From positions 673,287 through 737,286 of the forward strand of contig NZ_JAKGSI010000001.1 in the NCBI RefSeq assembly GCF_021568315.1: a stretch of 64,000 nt of DNA. The letters are read 5' to 3'. How positions within the stretch are numbered: position 1 is the stretch's first letter; each line of letters begins with the position of its first letter. This document shows, in pieces, positions 45,101 through 53,112 of this stretch. The position numbers and the translations under genes were made by a program. Source of the DNA: Corynebacterium uropygiale (GTDB lineage: Bacteria; Actinomycetota; Actinomycetes; Mycobacteriales; Mycobacteriaceae). The notes beneath the pieces are model-generated. The model was not told the DNA's origin, searched no databases, and was given only the letters and a program-made list of their open reading frames with translations.

Positions 45101-45119
45101 TCAGGTAAGGCTGCACTAC
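45101..45119 (+). promoter_or_regulatory. Candidate DtxR iron box upstream of hmuO
   Basis: TCAGGTAAGGCTGCACTAC matches 13 of 19 positions of the DtxR consensus TTAGGTTAGGCTAACCTAA, best in the left half. TACATT (45117-45122) overlaps it as a possible -10. In corynebacteria hmuO is repressed by DtxR with iron, so the location is right. Confidence 0.55.
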
Positions 45120-45162
45120 ATTGCGGGGTAGAAGCCCGTGATTAAAGGAGAGGGAGTACCCC

Positions 45163-45807
45163 ATGAGCATTAGCTGCCGTCCGTTATCCGTTGCCCTCCG
45201 CGAGGAGACGGCCAACGCCCACCGCGAGGCCGAGCATTCTTCCTTTATGAATCAGCTCCTCGCCGGGGATTAAGACGCCGACGCGATCATCGTGCTCCAG
45301 CAGCAGATGCTCCACGTGTACACGACCCTGGAGAGGGCCGTGGAGCTTCTCAGCGATGACCCGCGAGTGGCAGCCATCGGGGATCCGGCGCTGAGCCGCG
45401 TGCAGCGGTTGCGTGCCGACCTCGCGGCGCTCGGGGCGGAGGCTGATGTTGCCCCGTGTGCCGCGACGCTGCGGTACATCCTGACGGTGGACAAGGCCGC
45501 CAATGAGGCGGATGCGGCGAGTATTATCGCCCACCACTATGTGCGCTACCTGGGGGACCTTGCGGGCGGGCAGGTCATTGCCCGCAAGATGGAACAACTC
45601 TACGGGGTGCCCCGCTCGGCCCTGACGTTCTACGACTTCTCCGACATCGGTGCCATCAAGCCCTACCGGGATCGTTACCGGGAGGCGCTCGACTCGCTGA
45701 AGCTCACCCAGGAGGAGCGGGAGCGCATGCTGTCCGCCGCAGCTGAGGCATTCCGCTTCAACATCGACGTTTTCCGCGCGGTGGGGGAGCGGATTTGTAG
45801 CCGCTGA
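45163..45807 (+). pseudogene. hmuO: Heme oxygenase HmuO interrupted by an in-frame stop
   Basis: Translation from ATG 45163 (GGGAG upstream) gives an HmuO-like start: LREETANAHREAEHSSFMNQ with the heme-proximal histidine near residue 20. It then meets TAA at 45271-45273 in the same frame (LLAGD-stop-DADAIIV). The frame continues uninterrupted to TGA 45805-45807 with normal HmuO features (HHYVRYLGDLAGGQVIARKM, distal helix; FYDFSDIGAIKPYRDRYR). A product starting at GTG 45292 would lack the proximal His and could not bind heme normally. The gene would otherwise encode 214 residues, the usual length. Either a recent nonsense mutation or a base error. Confidence 0.9.
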
Positions 45808-45813
45808 GTCCCA

Positions 45814-45835
45814 GGCGCCGGCCATGGCTGGCGCC
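45814..45835. terminator. Hairpin between hmuO and the dehydrogenase gene
   Basis: GGCGCCGGCC can pair with GGCTGGCGCC (one mismatch, tiny loop) between convergent gene ends; no T run. Confidence 0.45.
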
Positions 45836-45839
45836 GAGG

Positions 45840-47261
45840 CTATGCGGAGGGGCGGGAAACGGCCTCGCTGAAGCTGCGGATCCAGGCGCGCATGCCGAGG
45901 GTCTGTAGGCTCTCGTAGGCGTCGGTATAGGCCGCGCTGAATGCTGGGTCAACGGCTAGATCACCGAAAACCGAGCTGATGTGCGCGAACGCGAGAGTTT
46001 CTCCATGGTCGGCGGCTTTCGCGGCTGATACCAGTTCTTCGGCATGGGAGTCCTCGACGGGGAGTTCCTCTCCATTCTCTGTCATCCCCCGGCATCCGTA
46101 TGCCCACGCTGCGCAGACGCCGGCACCAAGGTCAATAGCGCGCCCAGCGTCAATGTTGTCCCGAATGGTGCCGAGTATGAACTTCGGCATACGATCCGAG
46201 GCATCCTGAGCAAGGCGGGCCAATGTATCGGCGATGGCGGCATTGGCAAAGCGTTCAAAGAGAGTGTCGATGTATGCCTCAACGTCACATCCTGGAAGGG
46301 TGGCTAAGGTGGGGCAGGCCTCACGTTTCAGATAGAGGCGGGTGAAAGCGACGATATCGGGATCGGTGGCAGCCTCGTGAGCAAAGGTGAGCCCGAGGGG
46401 GCGGCCAAGGTGAGCAAGGATCTGGTGGGAGGCGTTAAGCAGACGCAGCTTCATGAGCTCATAAGGCTGAACATCCTTGACCAGATCTGCGCCGACATGC
46501 TCGAAAGCCGGCCGCTCATGGCAGAAATTGTCCTCGATGACCCATTGACAGAAAGGTTCGGCGCTGACAGGCCACTGCTCCTCGATGCCGTAGCGGGTAG
46601 TGATTTCCTCCCTCACCTGGGAGGTTGTGACTGGGGTAATCCGGTCCACCATGGAGTTCGGAAACGCAACGTGGTTGGCGATCCACTCGGCCAGCTCGGG
46701 GTCACTCATTTCAGCCTGCGCGAGGACCGCCGAACGCACAATAGCTCCATTGCCGGGGAGATTGTCGCAGGACAACACGGTAAAAGGTGGCAAGCCAGTG
46801 GTGCGACGCCGGCGGAGAGCCTGAACGATGTACCCGAAGACGGTGGTGGGGTGCTCGGGGTCCTCGGCATCCCTCATGGCTGCGGGGGAATGACGACGGA
46901 ACTCACCCGTCTCATCGTTGATGTTGTAGCCGCCTTCGGTAATGGTGAGGGTGACGAGAGCAGTCTCGGGGGAGGCCAGGAGGTCGCGGACTGCTTGTGG
47001 TTCATCAGGGGCGACGAGCATATCGGTGATACTGCGGATTTCCCGGCGCGTCCATTCTCCAGAGGGCGCCTTGAGAACAAGGGAGTAGCGGTAACCATGT
47101 GCCGCTAAGGCATCTTTCATTGCGCGGTCGTGATCGAGCACACCGACACCAATGATGCGCCACTCCTGGGCTTCACCCTTGTCGTGAAGGTCTTGTAGAT
47201 AGACGGCCTGGTGAGCACGATGGAAATTCCCGACACCGAAATGAACAATATTCTTAGACAT
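45840..47261 (-). CDS. mtlD: Mannitol/arabitol 2-dehydrogenase (long-chain polyol dehydrogenase)
   Basis: 473 residues. The N-terminal Rossmann motif is IVHFGVGNFHRAHQAVYLQD, characteristic of the polyol-specific long-chain dehydrogenases. The catalytic K-x5-N-x2-H motif appears as KLRLLNASH (near residue 280). These NAD-dependent enzymes oxidise mannitol or arabitol to fructose or xylulose. It overlaps the MFS gene by 8 bases; with that permease and the DeoR regulator it forms a polyol-use operon like rbtT-mtlD of C. glutamicum. GC content is lower than in surrounding genes. The exact polyol is inferred. Confidence 0.88.
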   Translation of the reverse strand: MSKNIVHFGVGNFHRAHQAVYLQDLHDKGEAQEWRIIGVGVLDHDRAMKDALAAHGYRYSLVLKAPSGEWTRREIRSITDMLVAPDEPQAVRDLLASPETALVTLTITEGGYNINDETGEFRRHSPAAMRDAEDPEHPTTVFGYIVQALRRRRTTGLPPFTVLSCDNLPGNGAIVRSAVLAQAEMSDPELAEWIANHVAFPNSMVDRITPVTTSQVREEITTRYGIEEQWPVSAEPFCQWVIEDNFCHERPAFEHVGADLVKDVQPYELMKLRLLNASHQILAHLGRPLGLTFAHEAATDPDIVAFTRLYLKREACPTLATLPGCDVEAYIDTLFERFANAAIADTLARLAQDASDRMPKFILGTIRDNIDAGRAIDLGAGVCAAWAYGCRGMTENGEELPVEDSHAEELVSAAKAADHGETLAFAHISSVFGDLAVDPAFSAAYTDAYESLQTLGMRAWIRSFSEAVSRPSA

Positions 47262-48531
47262 GAGAAGTCCTTTCCGTATTGGTTTTCTGGTAGTAGGGGT
47301 CTGCTGGGTGCTTCACAAAGAAGAGCAGAAAGAATGACAAGACATAGAGCGCGGCGAGAGAATAAGCAACGGCGCCATAGCCCGCGCGGTCAACAAGGAC
47401 GGTGACAATGGCGGGGCCGACAAAAGCACCGAGGCCTGCACCGAGATTGAGAATCGACAGGGCATTAGCGGACTCGGTGTCGGAGTGAGCCATGACCAAG
47501 GGGGTCGTGGGGACGTGAGCGGAGAGCCCAATACCCATAGTGATCATGCCGAGTGCCACGAGGAAGGCATTCGGCCCCGCCCAGTGGGGAATCAGGTAGA
47601 GGTACACCAAAGCGATGGCGCACAGTGGGGTAGCGGCGCGCTGCAGGGTGCGCTGCCACCCGAAGCGATCGCCCACGATGCCCCACACGACGTCACCGAT
47701 AATGCAGGCCACGCCGAAGATAGTGAATTGGGTGATCGCGGTTCCTTCTGGCATGTGGTGGACCCGTTGGATATAGACCAGATAATAGGCCTGAAGTCCG
47801 TATTGACCGGAGAGGTTAATAATCTTAATGATGCCGCCAATGCCGACCTTCGGACGCCGCCACACAATAGATACAGCGGAGCTCAGCGCGCTGACGACGT
47901 GAACGCCCTTGCTCTGGTAGGAGGAGGGCTGATGCCTCAAGAACCACATAGTTCCTATGCCACCGATAACCGCAAGTCCAAAACCGAACCACAGCGTCAT
48001 GATGGCACCAAACCCTGGAAGCAATATGGAAGAAAGCCAAGCACCGATGGTTTGCATACCCAGGGAGAACGCAAACCAGAACCACCCGGATGCGGAGGAC
48101 TGGCGCGCCTTTGGCGTAATAAGCATCATCCAGGTGAGAAATCCGTAGGCGAGCATCGGGTAGCCGAAACCGCGCATGCCATAAAGGATCATCAAGAGGA
48201 CGATGTTTCCGGAGGGGATACCGACGACGATAAAGAGGGCGTCAAAAATCAGGAAGGATGCGAGCCCCATGAACATAACGCGCCGGGGGCTGATAGCGTC
48301 ACAGAGGGCTCCCGAGAGAAAAGCTGCAAACGCTACGATGATGCCATAACAGGTGTAAATGGCTGAAGACTGTCCGACGCTAAAGCCAACTTCAGTGTGG
48401 AAGAAGTCGGTGATCCAGACAGCTTCGATGCCGTCGCCAATGACGAAGAGCACCACAAAGAACAACCCGACGCCAGCCTCGAGAGGGAACCGGGTCTTCT
48501 GTGCGAACTCGGAAAGAGTGTGTGAGGTCAT
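47254..48531 (-). CDS. MFS polyol transporter (RbtT/DalT-like)
   Basis: 425 residues with 12 predicted helices. Features: GIEAVWITDFFHTEVGFSVG in the first external loop, SGALCDAISPRRVMFMGLA as the MFS loop 2-3 signature, and GIVGDRFGWQRTLQ as the second-half copy. Similar permeases (RbtT, DalT) import ribitol, arabitol or mannitol by proton symport, and the overlapping dehydrogenase supports that. AGGAG lies 6 bases before the ATG. This is the lowest-GC gene of the window (two 60-base stretches that I counted are 48% G+C), suggesting acquisition by transfer. Confidence 0.85.
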   Translation of the reverse strand: MTSHTLSEFAQKTRFPLEAGVGLFFVVLFVIGDGIEAVWITDFFHTEVGFSVGQSSAIYTCYGIIVAFAAFLSGALCDAISPRRVMFMGLASFLIFDALFIVVGIPSGNIVLLMILYGMRGFGYPMLAYGFLTWMMLITPKARQSSASGWFWFAFSLGMQTIGAWLSSILLPGFGAIMTLWFGFGLAVIGGIGTMWFLRHQPSSYQSKGVHVVSALSSAVSIVWRRPKVGIGGIIKIINLSGQYGLQAYYLVYIQRVHHMPEGTAITQFTIFGVACIIGDVVWGIVGDRFGWQRTLQRAATPLCAIALVYLYLIPHWAGPNAFLVALGMITMGIGLSAHVPTTPLVMAHSDTESANALSILNLGAGLGAFVGPAIVTVLVDRAGYGAVAYSLAALYVLSFFLLFFVKHPADPYYQKTNTERTSHV

Positions 48532-48559
48532 GCTGCGCTCCTGAGCACTCTATGAAAGC

Positions 48560-48626
48560 GGACACTGTGATTATGACTCTGTGTCCTAGATAGCAGCATG
48601 ACTATTATCTGCCCGGTTGTGACCGG
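48560..48626. promoter_or_regulatory. Candidate operator/promoter of the polyol operon
   Basis: GGACACTG (48560) and CTGTGTCC (ending 48586) form a 7-of-8 inverted repeat with an 11-base spacer. Its centre holds CATAAT on the minus strand (48575-48570), a possible -10 for the permease. A second inverted repeat CCGGT-TGTG-ACCGG lies at 48613-48626. Both fit an operator for the adjacent DeoR-type regulator; the role is inferred. Confidence 0.45.
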
Positions 48627-48680
48627 TTAGTGACTGTTGTGGACGTGGGGCCAGAGCTGGAGTAAGGCAGCAGAGAGCGG

Positions 48681-49442
48681 CTATTGCTCTACCCGGTGGA
48701 GGGGTACGTCCCAGCGACTATACCGGCGAGCAGTAGATTCCCGCAGCTCAGCGCCAGTAATGATGCGGTGGAAGCTCGAGATATGCGCGAAGCGGACGAA
48801 AGATCGGGCATCAAATTTCGAGTGATCGCCAATGAAAACCCGCCGTCGGGCTTGTTCGATCGCTTTCTTCTTCACGCTGGCAACTTGTGGATTTGGTGTG
48901 GACAGCCAGCCATCGCTGTCGATTCCATTGGCCCCGATGAACGCGACGTCAATGTTCATGCTCTCTAACATGGTGACTGCCCAGTGGTCGATCACCCCAA
49001 AAGAGATCCCGCGGACAACCCCGCCTAGCACAATGGACGTCACCTTCGGCAGGGTAGCCAGTGCCTGGGCTGTGGGCAGGGAGGAGGTGACGGCTGTTAG
49101 TTCGCGTTCCCGTGGTAAAGCGAGGGCCAGCAAATAGGGCAGGTGTCCCTCGTCGATGAAGATGGTGGAGGCATCGTCAAGAGCATCAAGGGCCGCCGTC
49201 GCGATCCGCCTCTTTTCTCCGATGTTGCGGTCTTGGCGGAGGGTGTGAGGGATCTCGAACAGGGAGGATCCGACGGCCCGCACGCGGCCATAAGTGCGTT
49301 CAATGTCGCCGCGCTCTTCAAGAACACGCAGGTCGCGACGGATCGTCTCCATGGACACCCCGAATTGTGGGCCCAGCTCGGCAACGCTGACCTCGGTGTT
49401 GCTGCGAATGAATGCGAGTACATCCTGTTGTCTCTTCCTCAT
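48681..49442 (-). CDS. DeoR-family transcriptional regulator (polyol operon, AtlR/SucR-like)
   Basis: 253 residues from ATG 49442; GTG 49448 is an alternative start. The helix-turn-helix is N-terminal (about 5-55): RQQDVLAFIRSNTEVSVAEL, then GVSMETIRRDLRVLEERG, the DeoR signature. The C-terminal sensor domain (about 75-250) has the DeoRC phosphosugar fold, with FIDEG, VTSSLPTA and VAFIGANGIDSDGW, and Lys in VKKKAIEQA. It probably represses the downstream permease-dehydrogenase genes on the same strand and responds to a sugar or polyol phosphate. GC content is lower than the window average, like the two genes it precedes. Confidence 0.88.
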   Translation of the reverse strand: MRKRQQDVLAFIRSNTEVSVAELGPQFGVSMETIRRDLRVLEERGDIERTYGRVRAVGSSLFEIPHTLRQDRNIGEKRRIATAALDALDDASTIFIDEGHLPYLLALALPRERELTAVTSSLPTAQALATLPKVTSIVLGGVVRGISFGVIDHWAVTMLESMNIDVAFIGANGIDSDGWLSTPNPQVASVKKKAIEQARRRVFIGDHSKFDARSFVRFAHISSFHRIITGAELRESTARRYSRWDVPLHRVEQ

Positions 49443-49486
49443 GTCCACACCTTTATGAGGTATCCAACAGCTGGGCTGGATGCAAA

Positions 49487-50326
49487 CTACTGCACCACTG
49501 GTAGTTCGCCGGGGCGCCCCCACTCGCTCCAGGAGCCGTCGTACACCGCGATATCTTCTCGGCCAGCGAGTGTGGCCGCCAGTGCGAGTACACACGCCGT
49601 GACTCCGGAGCCACAGCTGGTGATGGTGCGTGGCGCACCGTCGGCTTTCTCATCAAACAGTGCGGAGAGCTGATCGGGGGATAGCATGATGCCGTCCTGC
49701 TGAACCTCTGTGAACGGGAGGTTCACGGCCCCTGACATGTGTCCTGAGCGTAGTCCCTCGCGAGGTTCGGGATCGGTGCCGGCGAAGCGGCCGGCGGAGC
49801 GGGCGTCGAGGACCACGGTGTGGTCGTCCTTAAGCGCCGCTAGGACGTCCTGGGCGGAGACGAAGAACTCCGGGTGGTACTGGGCGTGGAAGGTGCCCTC
49901 GGGGGTGCCGTCTTCCCGCTCGGTGCGGGGAGCGCCGCTGGTGGTCGGTAGGCCGGCGGCCTTCCAGGTGGGGAAGCCGCCGTCGAGGACGGCGACGGTG
50001 GTGCACCCCATGGACTTCCACATCCACCATCCCCGCGCGGCGGAGAACATTCCTTGGGTGTCGTAGATGACGATGGTGGAATCATCCGTGACGCCGAGGG
50101 CGCGGGCGAGTTCTTGGAAGGCCTCCGCGGAGATCATGGTGTGGGGGACGTCGGTGGAGTGGTCGGAGAACTCGCCGTCGATGTCCATGGCGAGTGCGCC
50201 GGGAATTTTCTCTGAAGCATGTCGGAAATCGCCGATGCTGGCGTCGAGGATGATGAGGTTGTCGTCGTGGAGGTGGTCGTGCAGCCAGGAGACGGTGACG
50301 AGGGGTGTCATGGTGGAGGAAGTCAT
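49487..50326 (-). CDS. sseA: Thiosulfate/3-mercaptopyruvate sulfurtransferase
   Basis: 279 residues with two rhodanese domains: an inactive N-terminal one (VSWLHDHLHDDNLIILDAS to KSMGCTTVAVLDGGFPTWK) and the catalytic C-terminal one with the active Cys in TSCGSGVTACVLALA. The CGSGVT loop favours mercaptopyruvate specificity over thiosulfate, as in SseA. The enzyme transfers sulfane sulfur. TATCCT lies 6 bases before ATG 50326; ATG 50311 is an alternative start. Confidence 0.92.
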   Translation of the reverse strand: MTSSTMTPLVTVSWLHDHLHDDNLIILDASIGDFRHASEKIPGALAMDIDGEFSDHSTDVPHTMISAEAFQELARALGVTDDSTIVIYDTQGMFSAARGWWMWKSMGCTTVAVLDGGFPTWKAAGLPTTSGAPRTEREDGTPEGTFHAQYHPEFFVSAQDVLAALKDDHTVVLDARSAGRFAGTDPEPREGLRSGHMSGAVNLPFTEVQQDGIMLSPDQLSALFDEKADGAPRTITSCGSGVTACVLALAATLAGREDIAVYDGSWSEWGRPGELPVVQ

Positions 50327-50332
50327 GGCTGC

Positions 50333-50338
50333 AGGATA
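50333..50338 (-). promoter_or_regulatory. Putative -10 for leaderless sseA
   Basis: TATCCT on the minus strand, 6 bases before the ATG at 50326. Confidence 0.45.
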
Positions 50339-50422
50339 CCGAAAGGATTTCGAAACCCCCGCCCACTAGTGTGAGAGGCGGGGGTGGGGTGGGCTGCGGT
50401 GTCCGTGTTGTCCGTGGGATCG

Positions 50423-50894
50423 TTAGCTTTCCAGCTCCTTTTTCACGCGTGCGTCATTGGACGCAGCAACCAGCAGGGCAGCCAGAGCTTGGAGCACGGT
50501 GTCGACGTTGTCCATGTCCGAGGACAAGGCGGTGTAGACCTCTTGGGACTCTTGCGCGGATCCCAGCAAGGCCAGGAGGCCCTTTTGCTGGAAAGCTGAT
50601 GCGGCTGCCAGTTGGTGTGCGTCGTTTTCACTGGCGATGTCTTGGATCCGTTTGTCTTCGATGAGCTTGCCGTAGCAGGCGCGGATGGCGCTCTTTTGGG
50701 CTTCATCGGATGCGCTGATACCGGCGGCGCTGAGGATCTCGTTGACTTTCTCCACCGCCTCGGCGAAGGCGGTTGTGACGGGCGAGTGTTCGGAGATGGG
50801 CCGGTTAGCGGGCAGGGTGGACCTTGATCCCAGCACAGCCCGCGGCCGCGAACACGGCTGCGAACACCACGACACCCCGCACTGGCGCAAACAC
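50423..50894 (-). pseudogene. Putative lipoprotein gene with a +1 frameshift near the lipobox
   Basis: From GTG 50894 the frame encodes a textbook lipoprotein signal: FAPVRGVVVFAAVFAAAGC followed by AGIKV, and then stops after HPAR. The remaining protein (NRPISEHSPVTTAFAEAVEK... to KKELES at 50423) is in another frame. Removing one G from the GGG run at 50829-50831 joins them as GCAGSRSTLPANRP, with a normal Cys-Ala-Gly-Ser after the lipobox. The mature part is about 130 residues, helical, with VNEILSAAGISASDEAQKSA and repeated Ala-rich helices; no family recognised. It would be a surface-anchored helical lipoprotein. Either a real lesion or a base error. Confidence 0.7.
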
Positions 50895-50928
50895 CAGGCG
50901 GGGTGTGATCTCTACCGAGTCGCGGGAA

Positions 50929-52365
50929 TTAGCAGTCGAAGTACATCTCGAACTCCTGCGGGGTCGGGCGCAGGCGGTTCGGCATGATCTCGTTATCCCA
51001 CTTGAGCTGGACGTAGGTGTCGATGAGGTCCTCGGTGAAGACGTCGCCTTCGGTGAGGAACTCGTTGTCCTTGGCCAGGGCGTCGAGGGAGGCCTCCAGG
51101 GTGGTGGGGGCCTGCGGGATCGACTTGGCCTCCTCCGGCGGAAGCTCGTAGAGGTCCTTGTCCACCGGGGCGTGCGGCTCGATGCGGTTCTTGATGCCGT
51201 CGAGGCCAGCCATCATCATGGCGGCGAAGCCGAGGTAGGGGTTGCCCGAGGGGTCCGGGGCGCGGAACTCGATGCGCTTGGCCTTCGGGTTGGAGCCCGT
51301 GATCGGGATGCGGACCGCGGCGGAGCGGTTGCGCTGCGAGTAGACGAGGTTGATCGGGGCCTCGAAGCCCGGGACCAGGCGGTGGTAGGAGTTCAGGGTC
51401 GGGTTGGTGAACGCCAGGACCGCGCCCGCGTGCTCGAGGAGGCCGCCGATGAAGTAGCGGGCCAGGTCGGAGAGTCCGCCGTAGCCGGCCTCATCGTGGA
51501 AGAGGGGCTGCCCGTCCTTCCAGAGGGACATGTGGGCGTGCATGCCGGAGCCGTTGTCGCCGGCCAGCGGCTTCGGCATGAAGGTCGCGACCTTGCCGGC
51601 CTGGGCGGCAGTGTTCTTGATGATGTACTTGAAGGACTGGAGATCATCCGCGGCGTGGAGCAGCGTGTTGAACTTGTAGTTGATCTCCTGCTGGCCGCCG
51701 GTGCCCACCTCGTGGTGGAAGCGCTCGATGTCGAAGCCAGCGTTGGCGAGGTTGCGCGCCATGTCATCGCGCAGGTTCATCGTCTTGTCATAGGGCGGGA
51801 CCGGGAAGTAGCCGCCCTTGAGGCGGGTCTTGTACCCCAGGTTGGGGGAGCCGTCGACGGTGGTCTCCTTGCCGCGGTTCCACCAGCCCTCGTCGGAGTC
51901 GACGTGGTAGAAGCCCTCGTTAATGTCGGCGGAGTAGCGGACGGAATCGAAGAGGTAGAACTCCGCCTCCGGGCCAAAGAAGCAGGTGTCGGCGATCCCA
52001 GTGGAGGCGAGGTACTCCTCGGCCTTGCGGGCGACGTTGCGCGGGTCGCGGGAGAAGGGCTCACGGGTGAACGGATCATGAACGAAGAACTTGATGTTCA
52101 AGGTCTTCGCCTTGCGGAAGGGATCCAGACGGGCCGTGGCCAGGTCGGGAAGAAGGTTCATGTCGGATTCATCAATGGTGGTGAATCCGCGCACCGAAGA
52201 GCCGTCGAACGCGAGGCCTTCTTCCAGGGTGTCCTCGTCGAGGGAGGAAGCAGGAATAGAGAAGTGCTGCTCGATGCCGGGGACGTCGGTGAAACGAACG
52301 TCGACGAACTCGACGTCTTCATCCTTGATGAACTGAAGTACATCTTCGGCGCTGCTAAAGGCCAT
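50929..52365 (-). CDS. glnA: Glutamine synthetase type I (GlnA)
   Basis: 478 residues; ATP-dependent synthesis of glutamine from glutamate and ammonia, dodecameric. Motifs: [11 protein letters not shown] (latch), [12 protein letters not shown] (metal Glu), [28 protein letters not shown] (ATP) and the adenylylation site [12 protein letters not shown], whose Tyr is the GlnE target. The regulatory partner glnE is in the same window. A -10-like TACACT and TTCTATC repeats lie upstream. The gene follows RDD (divergent) and precedes the broken lipoprotein gene. Confidence 0.97.
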   Translation of the reverse strand: MAFSSAEDVLQFIKDEDVEFVDVRFTDVPGIEQHFSIPASSLDEDTLEEGLAFDGSSVRGFTTIDESDMNLLPDLATARLDPFRKAKTLNIKFFVHDPFTREPFSRDPRNVARKAEEYLASTGIADTCFFGPEAEFYLFDSVRYSADINEGFYHVDSDEGWWNRGKETTVDGSPNLGYKTRLKGGYFPVPPYDKTMNLRDDMARNLANAGFDIERFHHEVGTGGQQEINYKFNTLLHAADDLQSFKYIIKNTAAQAGKVATFMPKPLAGDNGSGMHAHMSLWKDGQPLFHDEAGYGGLSDLARYFIGGLLEHAGAVLAFTNPTLNSYHRLVPGFEAPINLVYSQRNRSAAVRIPITGSNPKAKRIEFRAPDPSGNPYLGFAAMMMAGLDGIKNRIEPHAPVDKDLYELPPEEAKSIPQAPTTLEASLDALAKDNEFLTEGDVFTEDLIDTYVQLKWDNEIMPNRLRPTPQEFEMYFDC

Positions 52366-52406
52366 GATCTCTCCTAAACGGGCGAGTAGTATGAAGTACG
52401 GTTCCT

Positions 52407-52434
52407 AGTGTAACCCTTTTTCTATCGTTCTATC
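52407..52434 (-). promoter_or_regulatory. glnA promoter with possible AmtR-like repeats
   Basis: On the minus strand TACACT (52412-52407) is a plausible -10. Just upstream are two direct copies of TTCTATC (plus strand, 52420-52426 and 52428-52434). AmtR, the corynebacterial nitrogen regulator, binds CTAT/ATAG-containing sites, but the usual inverted arrangement is not clear here. Confidence 0.35.
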
Positions 52435-52500
52435 AATATTTGGTGTCTGAGTGATTTCAGATGCCTCCACCGACGTCATCGCAGATGAGATGGGCAGGAT

Positions 52501-52977
52501 ATGGCACAACCCAAGCGCAGTTGGATCGAAGGGCCGCAGATTCCCGGTGAGCGAGACGATCCTGATGCTCCCGGCCGCTGGCCCGGCGAGAAGCTCGGGC
52601 TCCCCAAGAGCGGGCCGGGCTCCCTGGCCTCGGTCATGCGCCGCGTGGGAGGCATGCTGGTGGATTGGTGGATTTGCTGGGCCATCGCCTTCCTCATCAC
52701 CCGGATGACCCACATGTTCGGGGACATCGCCACCACCACCTGGCTACTCTTCCCGATCCTCGGCACCATCACGGGCTGGCTCTTTGCCCGCACCCCCGGC
52801 CAGGCCCTCTTCAAGATGGGCATCGCGCGCACCGACGTGCCGGGCACCCGCGTCGGATTCGTTCGAGCGCTCCTGCGCTCCGTCTTTACCGCCCTCCTCT
52901 TCCCGCCGGTCATCATGGATTCCGACGGCCGCGGCCTCCACGACCGCGCCACCGGAACCAGCGTCATCCTGGGCTAG
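52501..52977 (+). CDS. RDD family membrane protein
   Basis: 158 residues. A polar, Pro-rich N-terminus (about 45 residues) leads to two or three membrane helices. The first carries the conserved R and DD-like region as SVMRRVGGMLVDWWICW, the second LLFPILGTITGWLF, followed by TPGQALFKMGIARTDV, a standard RDD motif. The C-terminus has DGRGLHDRATGTSVIL, also conserved. Corynebacterial RDD genes often neighbour glnA, as here (divergent). The function of the family is unclear; some act as ion antiporters. Confidence 0.88.
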   Translation: MAQPKRSWIEGPQIPGERDDPDAPGRWPGEKLGLPKSGPGSLASVMRRVGGMLVDWWICWAIAFLITRMTHMFGDIATTTWLLFPILGTITGWLFARTPGQALFKMGIARTDVPGTRVGFVRALLRSVFTALLFPPVIMDSDGRGLHDRATGTSVILG

Positions 52978-53021
52978 GCCGGCCGGGCGTCGACTCGGCC
53001 CACCCAGACCACAACACGAAC

Positions 53022-53053
53022 ACACCCCGCGAAGCATGTGCGTCGCGGGGTGT
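53022..53053 (+). terminator. Terminator-like hairpin after RDD gene
   Basis: ACACCCCGCGA pairs perfectly with TCGCGGGGTGT (11 bp, 10-base loop), followed by a TG-rich stretch. It separates the RDD gene from the convergent transporter gene. Confidence 0.65.
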
Positions 53054-53112
53054 TGTGTGTGCTAAGGACGCCGGGGTCTGGGTCGACGGGGTCGAAGCGC
53101 CGAGACCACCGG

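Noticed and set aside
45271..45273. Recoding (readthrough) of the hmuO TAA
   Set aside because: TAA is not used for selenocysteine or pyrrolysine, and no stem-loop or slippery site is evident; a nonsense mutation or base error is simpler.
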